DNA from: Gordionus sp. m RMFG-2023
Lineage: Eukaryota > Nematomorpha > Gordioida > Chordodea > Parachordodidae
NCBI RefSeq assembly: GCF_954871325.1
Contig: NC_088778.1
Location: forward strand, 17,511,666 to 17,575,665
Direction of reading: 5' to 3'
DNA: 64,000 nucleotides
The number at the start of each line of letters is the position of its first letter. Within the stretch, counting starts at the first letter, position 1. The notes below the pieces were generated by a model. It worked only from the letters and a program-made list of their open reading frames with translations, was not told the origin of the DNA and did no database searches. A program made the position numbers and the translations under genes. Of this stretch, positions 1-12,522 are shown one piece after another.

Positions 1-1754
1 AATTAGTAAATAATAATAAATTAGCATCATAAATCTGCATTATTTTTTTATATTCAATCTTTGACGATTTGGTCTACTAACCATATTAGCAAAGCTAAAT
101 AATCTTGCAACGGGGGCTGAGGAGGGTAATATTGTGTTATATTTAATAAATATTTCTTTTATATATTTATAACTATTTAACATATTTATACTCCGCCTGT
201 CATCTTTCATATAATTTAGGACCTCTATTTCAATTTCATTTATTGAATTATTAGAATTGGATGTGGTATTTTTAAGGAAAAAGTAATCATCATCTTCATC
301 AATTGAAGATTTTGTTGAAGTATTAATTTCAATATTATTTTTAAAAACAATTAAAACTTCATGTAATAACAAATCCTGAAGGTATTTTTTTCTTTTTCAC
401 CATCAATCCAACGATTTTTAAAATAGGGATGAGAAATAGTTGCCAAAAATGCACTTTAAAAATTGTTATCAAAATCATATATATTTTTAAATCTTTTATT
501 TAAATAATTTTCTATGGCAACAGCTAATGGTTTGCAAAATTGTAGATTGGTTTGAATTAAATTTGAAATTTTTTTTAACGACATTTAAAATTGGAGCTGA
601 TTCTCCATAATAGCAGTTGGTTTCACTCTGTATTTTGTCAATCGCTATACCCAATGGGGCCATTATATTGCAATATTCTTCTAAATATTGAATTTCAATA
701 TCTCTTAATTTAGGAAATTCTAATTTTTGACATAATTTAGGAAGTTCGCCTTTAAATTTTAATAAACTATGAAGACTATCATACAAACTATTCCATCTAG
801 TGCAACAAGGTGTAACTAATTGTTTTCCTAAAACTGCTTTGATAAGTTCTGCAGTTTTAGGCCTATTATTTGCATTCCATAGCTTAGTACATTTAGCTAT
901 TGCAGGATGATGAATTTTAGAAATGTTAGGATAATAGCTCTCTCGACATCTGTTGTGGCAATTAGACTTATCGTATGGCACAAACAACGAATGTGTTGAG
1001 GCAATGTTATTGAGGCTTCTTTAGACCCTTAAATAAACAAATAAATAATTTTATTTTAATAAAATTTTTTACTAAATTTACAATATCATAATAAATTTTA
1101 AAAAGTATTAAATAATACTTTCAATGATTTCGAATTCTATACATTCATCATCATTGATGTCAAAGTCATTCTCTACAGCTTCCATAGAATATCCAAACTT
1201 CTTGAAAGCTTTCTTAAAGTTAGAGCCGTTATCTGTAACAGTTGCTATAACTTTTTCTTCAATACCAAGGTCACGATGAATTTCTTTATTATGATCATCT
1301 TAAAGTACTTCAAAAAATTTGCCATTAAGTATGCTTAGTTTAAATTTATTGTTATAATTTTATGTTGAAGAATCATCTGAAGACGAAGATAAACATATTG
1401 TTCTATTTTCTTCTTCCATAATTTTAAATAGACAGATATAAAACGATTCAAATATGGTAGTTCTAATTGTTAGCAAATTGCTATATGACGACCAACGTCA
1501 TATATCAAAAATTATCTTAAAATATCTAAATTTTGATTAAATTTTTCATTTAAATCTTAAAACAATATCATTTTAAATTTTAATACTATTTAAATTAACC
1601 AATATAAATTTTTTTTTAAGTATCTGTATCTTTTTGAATACAAAGTTGGTTAAGATACAAATACTTTTAAATAATATGTATCTTAGATACTGGATACAAG
1701 ATACTTTCCAAAATTTAAAAAAAGATACAAATATCCGCGATACTGCCAAACCCT
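1..1754 (-). mobile_element. hAT transposon, transposase broken, runs off left edge
   Basis: A minus-strand hAT transposase is readable in pieces. Around 1100-1430 is an N-terminal part with a motif like EKVIATVTDNGSNF (catalytic Asp region). Around 960-1015 is LPQHIRCLCHTISLIATTD. At 496-900 is a central part with TRWNSLYDSL, and at 40-372 the C-terminal dimerisation region with PSSAPVARLFSFANMV. The pieces are in different frames and there are stops, so the gene is dead. The right terminus reads CAGGGTTTGGCAGTATCGC on the minus strand, followed by GATAC-rich subterminal repeats (1610-1754). The element interrupts a Ty3/gypsy reverse transcriptase immediately after 1754. The left end and the second copy of the target duplication lie outside the window. 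Confidence 0.85.
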
Positions 1755-4636
1755 GCCACTTCCAAGAATAAACGATCTTATAGCTAAGCTCAAGGAGGGG
1801 AAGAAATTTATCAAGATCGATTTCAAAGACGCGTTCTTACAAATCCCTATCAACATAAACTGCAGAAATATACTAACCATATCCACACACAGGGGATACT
1901 ACCGGTTTACTAGACTTCCTTTTGGGTTAAAGACTTCTTCTGCAGTTTTCCAACAGATTATGGATCAAATTTTCGGTGACATGAAAGATGTCATTTTTTA
2001 TATTGATGACCTATTAATAACGGGAAGTAGTGACGAAGCTCATTTTAACAACATAAAAAGAGTTTTTGAAAGAATATTATCTTATGGCTTAGTACCTAAT
2101 TTTTCAAAAAGCTTATTCTTCAAAAAAAGTCTGAGGTTCTTAGGACACGATATCGACGCCAATGGGATCCACGCTAACCATGACAAGATCGCGGCGATCG
2201 TTAGAATGCCGGAACTAAAATCAGCTGCCGAATTGTCAACGTTTCTGGGTATGGCGGGCTACTACAGAAAATTTTTAAACAACTTTGCTGAAATAGCTGA
2301 TCCCTTGTACAAGATTGTCAATAAGGAAAAATGGGAGTGGAATTTAGAACACTCCAAAAGTTTTGATGATCTTAAGACGTTGATTAGCCTTCCTCCAGCT
2401 TTGACGTACTTTAATCCTGAATTACCTATCGGAATTGCGACTGATGCATCTAAAAGAGGTTTAGAAGCTGTTTTGTTTCACACCGAAAAAGATGGCAAAG
2501 AAAAGCCAATAGCTTTTGCCTCGAGAACGTTAGCAAAGTCCGAGATAAATTATACCAATATTGAGAGTGAAGCTCTGGCCATTATGTTTGCTATCAAGAG
2601 ATTTCAAGAATACTTGATAGGGACTAAGTTCACTATTGTAACGGACCAGAGCCGCGAATCCATATTTTCACCAAAATGCTCAAAGATAATAGCACCATGT
2701 CATTAAGGTTACAGAAGTGGAGTATAATTTTGGGGGGTTACGACTTTAACATCAGATATAAAGCTGGTAAATACAATGTTGTTCCTGATTGCCTCTCAAG
2801 ACTACCACAAGTAATTGATGATGACGTTATTGATGATATCGCAATTATAAATGACTTTGGCGATATACCTCTTAGTTTTGACCGAATACGTGATGAAACG
2901 TCCAAAGATTTTGAATTATCTCAAGTTATTAACGATATAAGAAATAATGTGCCTATTAAAAACAAAACTTATCAAAATATTGAATATGAACTTAGTATTA
3001 TTAAAAATTGTCTGTACAAAAGTAACAAAATAATAATTCCAACAAGTCTGAGAAAACATATTAAAGGCACTACATGAAGGTCACATGGGAGCAGGTAAAA
3101 TTAAATCCTTAGCCAAAGATCGCATGTGGTGGTCTGGTATGGTCAACGACATTGATTTGGAAGTTAGAAGTTGCGACGATTGTAATATTTTTCACGACAA
3201 TCCAAAGAAAATACAAAATCCATGGGTATTGGCGACGAAACATTTTGAAAGGATTCACGTAGACTATGCGGGTCCATTTTTTACAAAAAATTGGTTAATA
3301 ATCGTCGATGCCTATAGTAAATTCCCAATTATAGTTCCTGTAAAAAACATAACGACTGAATTCACGTTGAAAAAAATTTTTAGAACTATTTCACTATTTG
3401 GCATACCTGAAACCATTGTTACATAAACGGTACCAACTTTACAAGCAAAGACTTTGAGATATTTTGTAGTAACTATGGAATAAAACATGTACTAACATCT
3501 GCCTACCATCAGCAATCTAATGGACAAGCTGAACGTATGGTGAGAACATTTAAAGCTCACATGAAAAGAAACATAAAGATTGACTTAGAAACTGCACTGG
3601 ACAGATTCTTGTTTAACTACAGAAATACACCAAATGATACTACAGGTATCACACCATCCAAAAGAGTGTTTAACCGCGATATCAGAATAAAGTGGGACTT
3701 ATTGAAACCATTGGAGAATAAAATTGACAAAGTTAACATATCGCTACCGAGAAATCGAACCTTTAATATAGGAGACTTCGTTTGGTGCAAGAAACAGAGC
3801 GATGACACGTGGTGCAAAGGCAACATCACGCACAAAGAGAGTGACACCATGCTCCAGGTGAATACGGATAAAGGTGTAGTGAGGAGACATTTAGACCAGT
3901 TGCGTAAAAGAGAATGTTTTAATAGATTTAAATATTTTGAAAGTTACCCTAAGAATTCTTATAAGGAGGGAAGTGTAGAAGTAAGTGAAAATAACAAGAT
4001 ACTTTACAAAAACCTTTTTATTTAAAAGATTTTGTAACTTAAATTTTTAATAAAATATAAAACGCAAAATTTCATAATACGCGAATATTATATAATAATC
4101 TTTGTTGATTTATCATTCTTATGGAATTCTATATATTCATCATTCCATATTACAAAATTTTTATTCTACATCATTCCCTATTCCAAATTTAAAATTTTAT
4201 TCCATATTCCATATATTCAAACTTGATCCTTATAATAATGAAAACGTATAGCAACCTTTCAAACCTACGAAAACGTATGGACTCACGCCATCAGACAGAC
4301 TTCTACGCCCACTGAGCAGCAACTTGGTGCTTTGTCGAGGAGGGGAATGTTAATTGTGTTGTTTATTCAAATTTGTGAAATAAATTATTGAGTACTAATT
4401 TAAATGTTTTGTTACATATTGTGGTTTATTCAAATTTGTGAAATAATTTATTAAGTATTAATTTAAATGTTTTGTTACATATACCAGTTGATTGAAATGT
4501 TTTAGTATATATATACCAGTTGATTATTATACATATTATCATTATTATTATTTGATTTTTAAAAGTAGAAATAAAATTTATTTAAAACAAAATACAACTT
4601 AATTATTTCTTGTTTCTTTTATATACATTTACAACA
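1755..4636 (+). mobile_element. Ty3/gypsy LTR retrotransposon fossil, 5' part outside window
   Basis: This is a fossil copy of a Ty3/gypsy element. Parts in order: reverse transcriptase from its central region (about 1755-2330, FIYIDD-type active site visible), RNase H (about 2420-2790), the integrase zinc-binding and catalytic regions (about 3060-3650), and a C-terminal integrase domain ending near 4025 with the FNIGDFVWCK region. A purine-rich tract precedes the 3' LTR at 4348. The 5' LTR, gag, protease and start of RT lie left of the inserted hAT element, outside the window. The copy is broken by a few coding interruptions, but the protein families remain easy to recognise, so it is probably of moderate age. 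Confidence 0.9.
4348..4636 (+). repeat. 3' LTR of the Ty3/gypsy fossil
   Basis: The segment starts TGTTAATTGTG directly after the polypurine tract GAGGAGGGGAA and ends ATTTACAACA, giving the usual TG...CA boundaries and a length of about 289 bp. Inside it, a block of about 66 bp beginning near TTTATTCAAATTTGTGAAAT is present twice in tandem (about 4360-4425 and 4427-4492). The 5' LTR is not in the window, so the boundaries rest on sequence signals only. Confidence 0.7.
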
Positions 4637-5377
4637 AGTATGTCAGACATTTTATACGAGAGTAAAAATTATTTTAAAAACTATTCCCTGGAAATATGAC
4701 TCTATTGCAATAGGTCTGCTGTCCGTATTTGCTTTGTTTAAGGTTAACAAGCGAGCTCCAAATATCAGGAGCTGAATTGCGTAAGGAATATTATTGTGAA
4801 ATATATGATGATTGAATTTAAAATGTTAAAGTATATGATATAGAAGTATGGATGTTTTGATTAAATTTCTAATTTTAATTTCATATTTTAAAGATTGTGT
4901 TTATAAACTATTATAATACACAATTATATATTTTTTAATAATTAAATGATTAAATATATAATTTATTAAAATATATGGTTCATTGGTTTCCCTCTAAATA
5001 TACATTATACTACTATTAAATTAACTAATTTACTATATTATTATTATAATCAGATTAAAGAGTATAACATATATTTTTCTTAATATTAAATTTATTACTA
5101 TTTATAATATATTTTGTTAAATATATATTTACATAATTACTTACACATATATTTTATATTTAGATGTATTAATTATTATTAACCAATTTATATTTAATAT
5201 ATTTGTTATTTAAGAATAATTATGATTATACCAAAAAACTTTATCAGGTAAAAAATATGGTTAATTAGTAAAAAATATTTCGCAAATAAGATAAGATTTA
5301 GGATGAGAATATTTTAAATAAATGTTATCCCATTCCCAATTCGATAAAATAGGAAAGATATCTGTCGCATTTACTAG
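4637..5377. other. AT-rich sequence without a recognised gene
   Basis: It lies between the LTR and the NDUFAF8-like exon. It is low-complexity A/T with scattered stops in all frames. A possible small first exon of the downstream gene, with a GT splice site around 5248, could lie here but cannot be fixed. Confidence 0.5.
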
Positions 5378-5711
5378 TTGTCAGAACGAAGTATTTATTT
5401 AAATGAATTATTTATTAATACCAATTATAAGATACTTGTATATGGAAAATGTATATCTGAAAATATAAATATTAAAAAAGATACTTGCTCTAAAGAATTT
5501 CACAATCTCAAAAATTGTTTTTTAAAAAGGGTAACACTTATAATTATCTTTATATTTTTACAAATTAAAAAAAAAACATTGATATTAAACATTATTACAA
5601 CAAAGTTATTTTTTAAATAAATGAGCTATTAATTTTGATGTGCATGTGACATTTTTATTAACAAAATATTTTTCAATTTGTTTATTTTTGTTTTAGACAA
5701 AGATTAGATAG
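5378..5711 (+). CDS. NDUFAF8: NDUFAF8-like CX9C protein, two 3' exons (5378-5530, 5697-5711)
   Basis: The frame 5378-5530 contains YGKC, then C-x9-C as CSKEFHNLKNC followed by FLKR. This is the layout of NDUFAF8 (human ...AAYGRC...CAREFEALRSCF), a small twin-CX9C protein of the mitochondrial intermembrane space that helps assemble respiratory complex I. A donor GTAACA at 5531 and an acceptor TTTTGTTTTAG ending at 5696 remove a 166-bp intron in phase 0 and give the end TKIR plus stop at 5709-5711. An in-frame TAG at 5375-5377 directly before the exon suggests 5378 is an acceptor site and the start codon is in an upstream exon not located. The first Cys of the first CX9C pair is replaced (Thr at that position). 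It could be a decayed copy, but the frame is clean. Family recognition is from motif spacing only. Confidence 0.5.
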
Positions 5712-6089
5712 TTAAACAAAGATCTTTCCTAAATTATCCTGTGGTTGGTAAATTGCTTATACATATATATAAACAGTTTTAGTTTTATCTATTAGATGAA
5801 AATTAATATATACTTCACTATTTATGTCATCCAATTTAATTTAATATCAAATTTTTAAACAATCATTTTAAGATTGTAATATATATGAATAATCAAACAA
5901 TTATTAATCTCTTGTAAAAATGGCTTGAAATATCTTTCTTTATTTATGTTTATTGTTTAATTTAAATGTGTATTATATTCTTTAATCAACTATTTTTAAA
6001 ATTTATAGGATCATTATATTTATATTCATTTTCATTCACATTTATAAATGGTGGATAACTAGAATTATTTAAAAAATTTTTTTAATCCA
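5712..6089. other. AT-rich sequence, nothing recognised
   Basis: Probable 3' flank of the NDUFAF8-like gene. No reading frame or repeat structure stands out. Confidence 0.5.
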
Positions 6090-6580
6090 GGAATGATATA
6101 AGTGGCATGTGATAAATTGTTGGGCTATTACAATTTAACTGCAGATGATGCAATAATAGCTACAATATTGGATCCCAGGCTCAAAATAGAATATTTTAAA
6201 TCAATATCTCTTGATTATGATATTGATATATCCAGATTAACAGTTTAAAGAGATTTACAGCAGATATACAGGTATTTAATTTACCCCCATTTAAATACAT
6301 ATCATTTTATTTTATAAGCTGCTGATAATTACAATTGCTAAAATAAGGATGAAAGTCAACAAAACAGGCTTGACATTTTTTTAAACAAAATTATGTTCAA
6401 CTATGTGAAATCGATTTTTACCTGAGTGAACCAAGATCAAAGAGTGATACTGATCCGTTAATGTGGTGGAAGACAAATGCACATAGGATCCCCATACTCT
6501 CATAAATGGCAAGAGATTATTTATCTATACAAGGAACATCAACTGCGTGTGAAAGACTTTTCTCAGTTGGCACTAATTTG
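6090..6580 (+). mobile_element. Truncated hAT copy, inverted relative to its neighbour
   Basis: The segment matches, on the opposite strand and with about 95 percent identity by eye, the 3' coding part of the hAT element at 6581-8955 (its 6935-7430). It encodes the C-terminal transposase region, ATILDPRLKIEYF and SIQGTSTACERLFSVGTN, on the plus strand. It stops abruptly where the terminal repeat of the neighbouring element begins, so the neighbour most likely inserted into this older copy of its own family. Confidence 0.8.
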
Positions 6581-8955
6581 TAAAAACGTATTCAAATTGA
6601 ATAGTGCATTATTCGTATTCGATTCGTTTGAATGAATAATTTACTATTTGAATTCGTACAAATAATAAAATCTACTATTTGTATTCGATTCGAAATGAAT
6701 TTTCGTAATAAAATAAATCATACTCAAATATATTGACAAATTTTTTTATTGCAAATTTGATTTCAAACAGAAAAAATTATAATAATCCGATGACAAATAA
6801 ATATAATCAAGTTATAAACAAAATTAAAATATTATATTATTCATTTAATTTATAATTTTAAGCCAATTTTTAAGGCAAAGGGTTTTTCTTATATTTTCTT
6901 CTTTTTACGACATGCGGTTTTTTGACAACAAATTAGTGCCAACTGAGAAAAGTCTTTCACACACAGTTGATGTTCCTTGTATAGATAAATAATCTCTTGC
7001 CATTTTTGAGAGTATGGAGATCCTATGTGCATTTGTCTTCCACCACATTAATGGATCAGTATCACTCTTTGATCTTGGTTCACTCAGGTAAAAATCGATT
7101 TCACATAGTTGTACATAATTTTGTTTAAAAACAATGTCAAGCCTGTTTTGTTGACTTTCATCCTTATTTTGGCAGTTGTAATTATCAGCAGCTTATAAAA
7201 TAAAATGATATGTATTTAAATGGGGGTAAATTAAATAGCTGTATATCTGCTGTAAATCTCTTTAAACTTGTCTGTTAACCTGGATATATCAATATCATAA
7301 TCAAGAGATATTGATTTAAAATATTCTATTTTGAGCTTGGGATCCAATATTGTAGCTATTATTGCATCATCTGCAGTTAAATTGTAATATCCCAACAATT
7401 TATCACATGCCACTTTGAAATCATTGTTAGAGGTTTTATGGAAACAAGATTTCTCATTTTTTAAGTGTTCAAGAATTAGAATATAATAGGGTATAACCAA
7501 ATTATATGTAGGATAATTTTCCCCACAAACCATATTTGTAGTCTCATACAAAGGCAATAGGATAGATTTTTTTACAAGATCGTCCCATTCCTCCTGTGTT
7601 ATGTTAATAAAGTATTATTTACCTATTTATAAATTTTAGTTTACCTCTGATAATTGTTTTTCTTGAAGAATTATAATATTAGTTATAACTTCATTAACTA
7701 ATTTTTTTATAGCAGGCTTTAACAATAAGCCTCTTTTAATCATTTGGTAGGTGCTATTCCACCTTATTTCACAATCCAATTTGGGTTTTAAAAAAATTAT
7801 AGGAGGATGTAGTGAACTACATATATTTTTTAATAAATTTAATTTTTTAGGAGAATTATGTATTATCCTAACAATGTTTAATAGTTTTAAAGTTGATGGA
7901 TTTAAAATTTTTAAAATTTCTTTGGATATTAAATTAATAACATGAGGAAAGCATCAAATGTGTCCTATTTTTATTGATGGATATTTTAAAGAAAATGTAT
8001 CAATAAATGTTTTATTATTAGTAGCATTATCTAGAGTTATATAAAAATTTTTATTCTCCAAATTATAATTTTTAATTATTTTAATAAAGGCTTTAAATAT
8101 GTTTTCACCTGATTGTTGTTCATTTATTGGAGCAACATCCAAAATTATGTTATTTATTTTAAAATTATCATTAAAATGGGCTGTTAACCCTAAAAAAGGA
8201 ACCTGAGTTGGGCTAGTCCAAATATCAGATGAAAAATTAATCTGACTTTTATTTTTGGATAATATATCCTTTACCAACTGTTATTTTTCTGCAAATGTAT
8301 TATACATATGCAATTTAAGAGTATTGGAGCATATTGATTTTATAGAAGAATCAAGATCATTTGTAAAATTTTTAAAATCAGGTGAATTAACAATTTTAAA
8401 AGATTATTATTATTAATAAATAATTTTAGTAAGTTATCTTTATAATTAATTTTTTTAGATAAAAAAAAAGGTGATATATGCTTTAAAAAAGTGTCTATTA
8501 ATGTTTTTACAGAGATGTGAATGAAACCTATTATAATGATTAATAAGAGGCGATGTTGTTTTGCCTTTGCATTTAATAATGCTCTTGCAATGATTGCAAG
8601 CAGCCTTTTCACTATTGAGTTGATATTGATCCCATATAATCGCTCTTATTTGTGAAGAAATTTAGTCAACATCAACCATAACCATTTCATCAGAATCATT
8701 CTCCTCTAACATAATTAGGCTAGCTAACAATATTTTATTATAAAGATAATATATTTTTATATACTTTTGGTTTGTGTAATTTTTAATATAATTAATTTTG
8801 AAAAAATACGGAATAATTCGTTTTATTCGAATCGAATAAATGATTATTCGTATTCGGATAAAACAAATAATTTATTATTCGTATTCGTAATTATTCGTTT
8901 CTATTCGAATTATTCGAATCGAATATTCGAATTTTTTTTGAATAGGCCTAATATA
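6581..8955 (-). mobile_element. hAT element with BED finger, nearly full length
   Basis: Both ends are made of ATTCG/ATTCGAAT words in opposite orientation (6585-6700 and 8805-8945); the outer ends share TATTCAAA. Between them lies a minus-strand transposase in hAT order: BED zinc finger near 8495-8650 (CNHCKSIIKCKGKTTSPLINH), DIWTSP and TLDNATNN (7954-8277), RWNSTYQMI (near 7760), ATILDPKLKIEY (near 7340) and the C-terminal dimerisation segment TSTVCERLFSVGTNLLSKNR (near 6940). Order and spacing are typical for hAT. Stops, frame breaks or introns separate the parts, so activity is unlikely. No clear 8-bp target duplication was found. Confidence 0.85.
6935..8650 (-). pseudogene. hAT transposase with N-terminal BED finger
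   Basis: Transposase gene of the element above; it would cut and paste elements with ATTCG-type ends. Visible parts are the zinc finger that binds the ends, the RNase H-like catalytic core (Asp in DIWTSP, Asp in TLDNATNN), and the C-terminal dimerisation region with ERLFS. A gap around 7140-7230 between ...RYTAI and the DPLMWW region may be an intron, since the neighbouring copy at 6250-6420 has the same gap. Further breaks near 7600-7650 and 7945-7955 point to decay. Confidence in the family is high; in the exact exon structure, low. Confidence 0.75.
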
Positions 8956-9435
8956 GAGTGTGATTAAAACCATATCCACACCCATTTTATATGATGATAA
9001 TAGTTCGAATGAAGAGGATACAATTAAGAAATGCAGAAAAAAATAATTAAAAGAGGGCCAACAAATGCAGAGAAATGCAATTTTGCCTGGGGTTGGATTC
9101 GATTTAAGATAAAAAAATAGGAGGGTACTGTTCAAGTTTCAGTTCAGGGAATATTTTTGAACCCAGGTTTGGTTCCGGGTTCAGCTCGTGTTTAAGAATT
9201 TTAGAATTGATAAAAAAAATTCTATATTTAAATCATAATTAAAAAGTTAAATATAAATTTGTAAAAAATAAATTTTTTATTTTATTTATAGGCAAAATAT
9301 AGTTTAAAATACAAAGCATAGTCATGTATTAATTTTAAAAATTTTATTTAGACGTATTAGCATATTATCTTTCAAGAGTTGTTCACTCACCCATGATCTA
9401 TGTAGTGAAAGAATTTTTCCAAATGTGAAAAAGAT

Positions 9436-10821
9436 TAGGGATGTGAACCCTTCGACAAAAAAAAGGGTCCAGGTTTGGGTACTGGAATAAAATTCGAAAG
9501 GACCTGGGTTCAGGGTTTGTGTCCAGGTTCAGGAAACATAAAAATAATGACTCAAAATAAGATTATTTTTTATCCATTTATTATAACACTTCTATATATA
9601 CATATTCATAATTTACAAATGAAAAATTTAAAAATAAAATAATTTATATTTTAAATATTTTATTCTTACACAATCATAATATCTTCTAAAATATCATCCT
9701 TGAGATTTCCACCTAAATTAGACAATATATATTTCAAAGATAAAAATTCACGTTCTATCCTTACCTAAAATAGAGCGTTATCTTTATAAAATTATTGTAC
9801 TTGTGTCGCCGGTACAGCCATAAAGATTCTAGATAAGATATATAATTCTGGATATATTGAAGAATTTTTTTCCCAGAATTTTAAAATATTTATATCCTTA
9901 TTTATTCTCTTAACTTCTGAGAACTTTACTATTAAAGATGCAATAGGCATTTTTTGATCCTCCTTTCTATCTGATGATAATTTGATTTTTTTTTCTCTAT
10001 CTAAAAGTAAAATTTCAAGATCATCAATGTTGCATCATTATTATTATTATTATCACTACAACCAATAAGTATTCTCGTAGCCTCCAATATATTGTAAATA
10101 ATGGAGTTTTATGCCATAAATCCTTAAGATGGTCTTTAGCCATGTGTTTTTGCTCAATACTCAATAAAACTTGATATCGAGGGTCGTCTTAATATATAGA
10201 AGCGTATTCGAATTTTCATGTTTTCTAATATTTCGTATAAAAAGGACTGTAAATTTTTCTAAATCCGCTAATAAACATAATTGTTCTGATTGTAATCTTA
10301 ATTTTGTTATTTTTAAAGGAACTAATACACTATAGTAAGGTTATTTGTTTGGCACCAATCATCTTCCGACAAAATGATTTCATATGCTCCTATAATAAAA
10401 TCATTATAGAAATCTTTCAAACTTAATAATTCTAGCATCATACAAATTGAGGACCAACGTGTTGTGCATTATCATTTAAATTAAAATATTATTTCTTGTA
10501 CTACAAAATAATTCACTTTCAAAATAATCAACCTATTTCTATAACATAGCATATTAATAAATTTACATAATAAAATATTATTACACTGGAAAATAATTAA
10601 TGATATCAATCTCTAAATAAAATGGAAGTCCAGGAAGAAAATTGAAATAAAAACGCGAAGATAAAATAAATGATTCCACAAAAAAAGTTAATAAAATTTA
10701 AAAATATTTTTATTTTCAAAATTTTTTATGACACTTAGAACCCTTGGACCCTCCACTTTTAAGGGTCCGAGTTCGGGTTCAGCCAAAATACGAGGGTTCA
10801 GGGTTCGAGTTCACATCCCTG
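9436..10821 (-). mobile_element. Nested hAT element with GGGATGTGAACCC ends
   Basis: The left terminus is TAGGGATGTGAACCC and the right one is its complement, ...TTCACATCCCTG. Flanks are AAAAAGAT and AAAAGATA, a slightly shifted 8-bp duplication. Subterminal parts are rich in GGGTTCGGGTTC words. The minus strand carries hAT transposase remains: TTRWSSICMMLELL and ILSEDDWCQ (10330-10470), and FWEKNSSIYPELYILSRIFM followed by AVPATQ and REFLSLKYILSN (9690-9900). Stops break the frame. It sits inside the older hAT of 9120-11690. Confidence 0.8.
9660..10470 (-). pseudogene. hAT transposase remnant
   Basis: C-terminal half of a hAT transposase. The conserved TRWSS block, the LSEDDW block, the FW-x(n)-YPEL block and the PAT motif before the dimerisation region occur in the usual order. 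In-frame stops, for example between AVPATQVQ and FYKDN, show it is dead. The N-terminal catalytic half is missing, so this is an internally deleted copy. Confidence 0.75.
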
Positions 10822-11690
10822 AAAAGATATCTCAAAATACAACCTATATTAAATATATTTATGTGAAAATATGATAAGTAAATTACTTTGAAATAAAATA
10901 GAGGAAAAAGAAGTAATATTTAAATCGAAGTAATATTCAAATCGATTGTTAAACAGAAAAACGTAACGAATTATTAGAAAAGTATATATAATCGGGAATA
11001 TTTTACTTAAAAAGAAGAGGGATTATGATTTTACGAACTTAATTTTTAATCTTTTAATTTAATTTTTTTATATTATTTTAATTTCTTATTTTAGTTATGA
11101 TTATGTAATTAGTATTTATATTAATTAATAAAGTATTAGTAGTTAATTTATTTATACTATTTATTTTATTTTTTAAATTCTCTCAACCACTACATTTGTT
11201 GGCCGAAACAATGTTCTATGGACATATTCAGTCTACTTAAAATACTAAAATTTTACAATTGACTTGTTTACTTTCATTTTCCTCTAATTAATAATCTTTG
11301 AAAATAAGTTAAAAATTAAAAATAAATGGCGTAAATGAACTTAATTGTTTAAAATTTATTAACACGCCAATAGGAATCTGAGAATAAATTTAAAAAATGG
11401 CTTAAAATGAATTAAGTTGTTTAAAATTTATTAACACTTCACTTAATTGGAAATTTAAAAATAATATAAAATCTCAATTAAATTATTATATTTGTATTTA
11501 CAATTATACAAATATCTTAATATATGATTTTAAACAATACACTGAACTTTGAACTCTGGTTCATAAAAATCCCGGATTCGGTTCGGAGTTTTGAAAATTT
11601 TATAAAAGGATTTCAGGTTCGGTTCGGGTTCAGATTTTTTTTCAAAAACCCGGGTTTTCTTCTCCGGGTTTTGTTCGAATCCTTGAAGAA

Positions 11691-12120
11691 ATGTATTGGA
11701 ATGATAATGATTGGATTTGGCGATTTTAAATGATTTGATAAGAAAGAAAATGTTTTGCATTTTTGGGAGTCTGCTAATCTGCAGAAAATTAATTAAAATT
11801 TTATTTGTTTATAACTCTAATCATATTTTCATATAAATATATTTAATAAGATTAGTATTGAAAGGTCTTTTTCACATTTGAAATTCATTCTTTCACACAT
11901 AGATCGAGGATGAGTGAATAACTCTTGTAAGATATTATGCTAATACATCTAAAAAAAATTTAAGAATTGATACATGACTATACGTTGTATTTATATATAT
12001 ATTTTTAACTAAATAAATTAAAAAAATTTTTTTTTTACCAAATTTATATCTAGTTTTTAAATTATGACTAAATATATAAGATTATTTTATATACAATCAA
12101 ATATTAAACCTGAGCTGAAC
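11691..12120 (+). mobile_element. hAT fragment, inverted copy of 9165-9425/10830-10880
   Basis: The plus strand encodes SIERSFSHLKFILSHIDRG, the ERxFS block of the hAT C-terminus, near 11855-11925. The following 200 bp also align with the reverse complement of 9165-9300, down to GGTTCAGCTC. It is a truncated sister copy lying head to head with its relative. No intact frame. Confidence 0.65.
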
Positions 12121-12257
12121 CCATTAAAAATATGTAAACTATATTTAAAAAAAATTTGGGGCCATGCCTGAAAATTATTTGAAAAAATATATTTTATGAT
12201 AAAATTAACTTAATTTTTCTTAAAATTGATCTGAAATAAAAGTTTTATTTTTATCAG

Positions 12258-12522
12258 ACCTGCATGCCCGGCCCTAAGCACCGAGTACATGGGCTGGGGC
12301 ATATTTTAATTTTTTAAAATATATCCATGTCAGGCCTATTTTTTTTAAAAAAAGACCAGGACCATAAATTTTAAAACAGAATATTTTAAACCATTATTAG
12401 CTATAAAAATTAAAAATAAATATAATATATTTTTTAAAAATGGCGGCCAAAAATTTTTTTTTAAAAAAATAAATATGAGCTGGGATTTTTTTGGGCTGGG
12501 TCATGCAAATGATATCTCTCTG
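12258..12522. mobile_element. Small hAT-type MITE
   Basis: The left end CAGACCTGCATGCCCGGCCC is mirrored on the right by GGGCTGGGTCATGCAAATG, a diverged terminal inverted repeat sharing TGCATG-CCC-GCCC. The interior is AT-rich and non-coding. No secure target duplication was found. Family assignment rests on the style of the ends. Confidence 0.5.

Larger units (their letters stand above)
9120..11690 (-). mobile_element. Decayed hAT element with GGTTCGGGTTC-type ends, split by a nested hAT
   Basis: The ends at 9120-9200 and 11530-11690 are inverted and built from GGTTCGG/GGGTTCAG words. Inside, 9300-9425 plus 10830-10880 match on the opposite strand a hAT C-terminal coding remnant at 11820-11990. 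The second hAT at 9436-10821 interrupts this coding part. No intact reading frame remains. Confidence 0.6.

Noticed and set aside
11670-11690. tRNA B-box (GTTCGAATCC) near 11680
   Set aside because: No A-box, acceptor stem or cloverleaf around it; it is part of GGTTCGG-type hAT ends.
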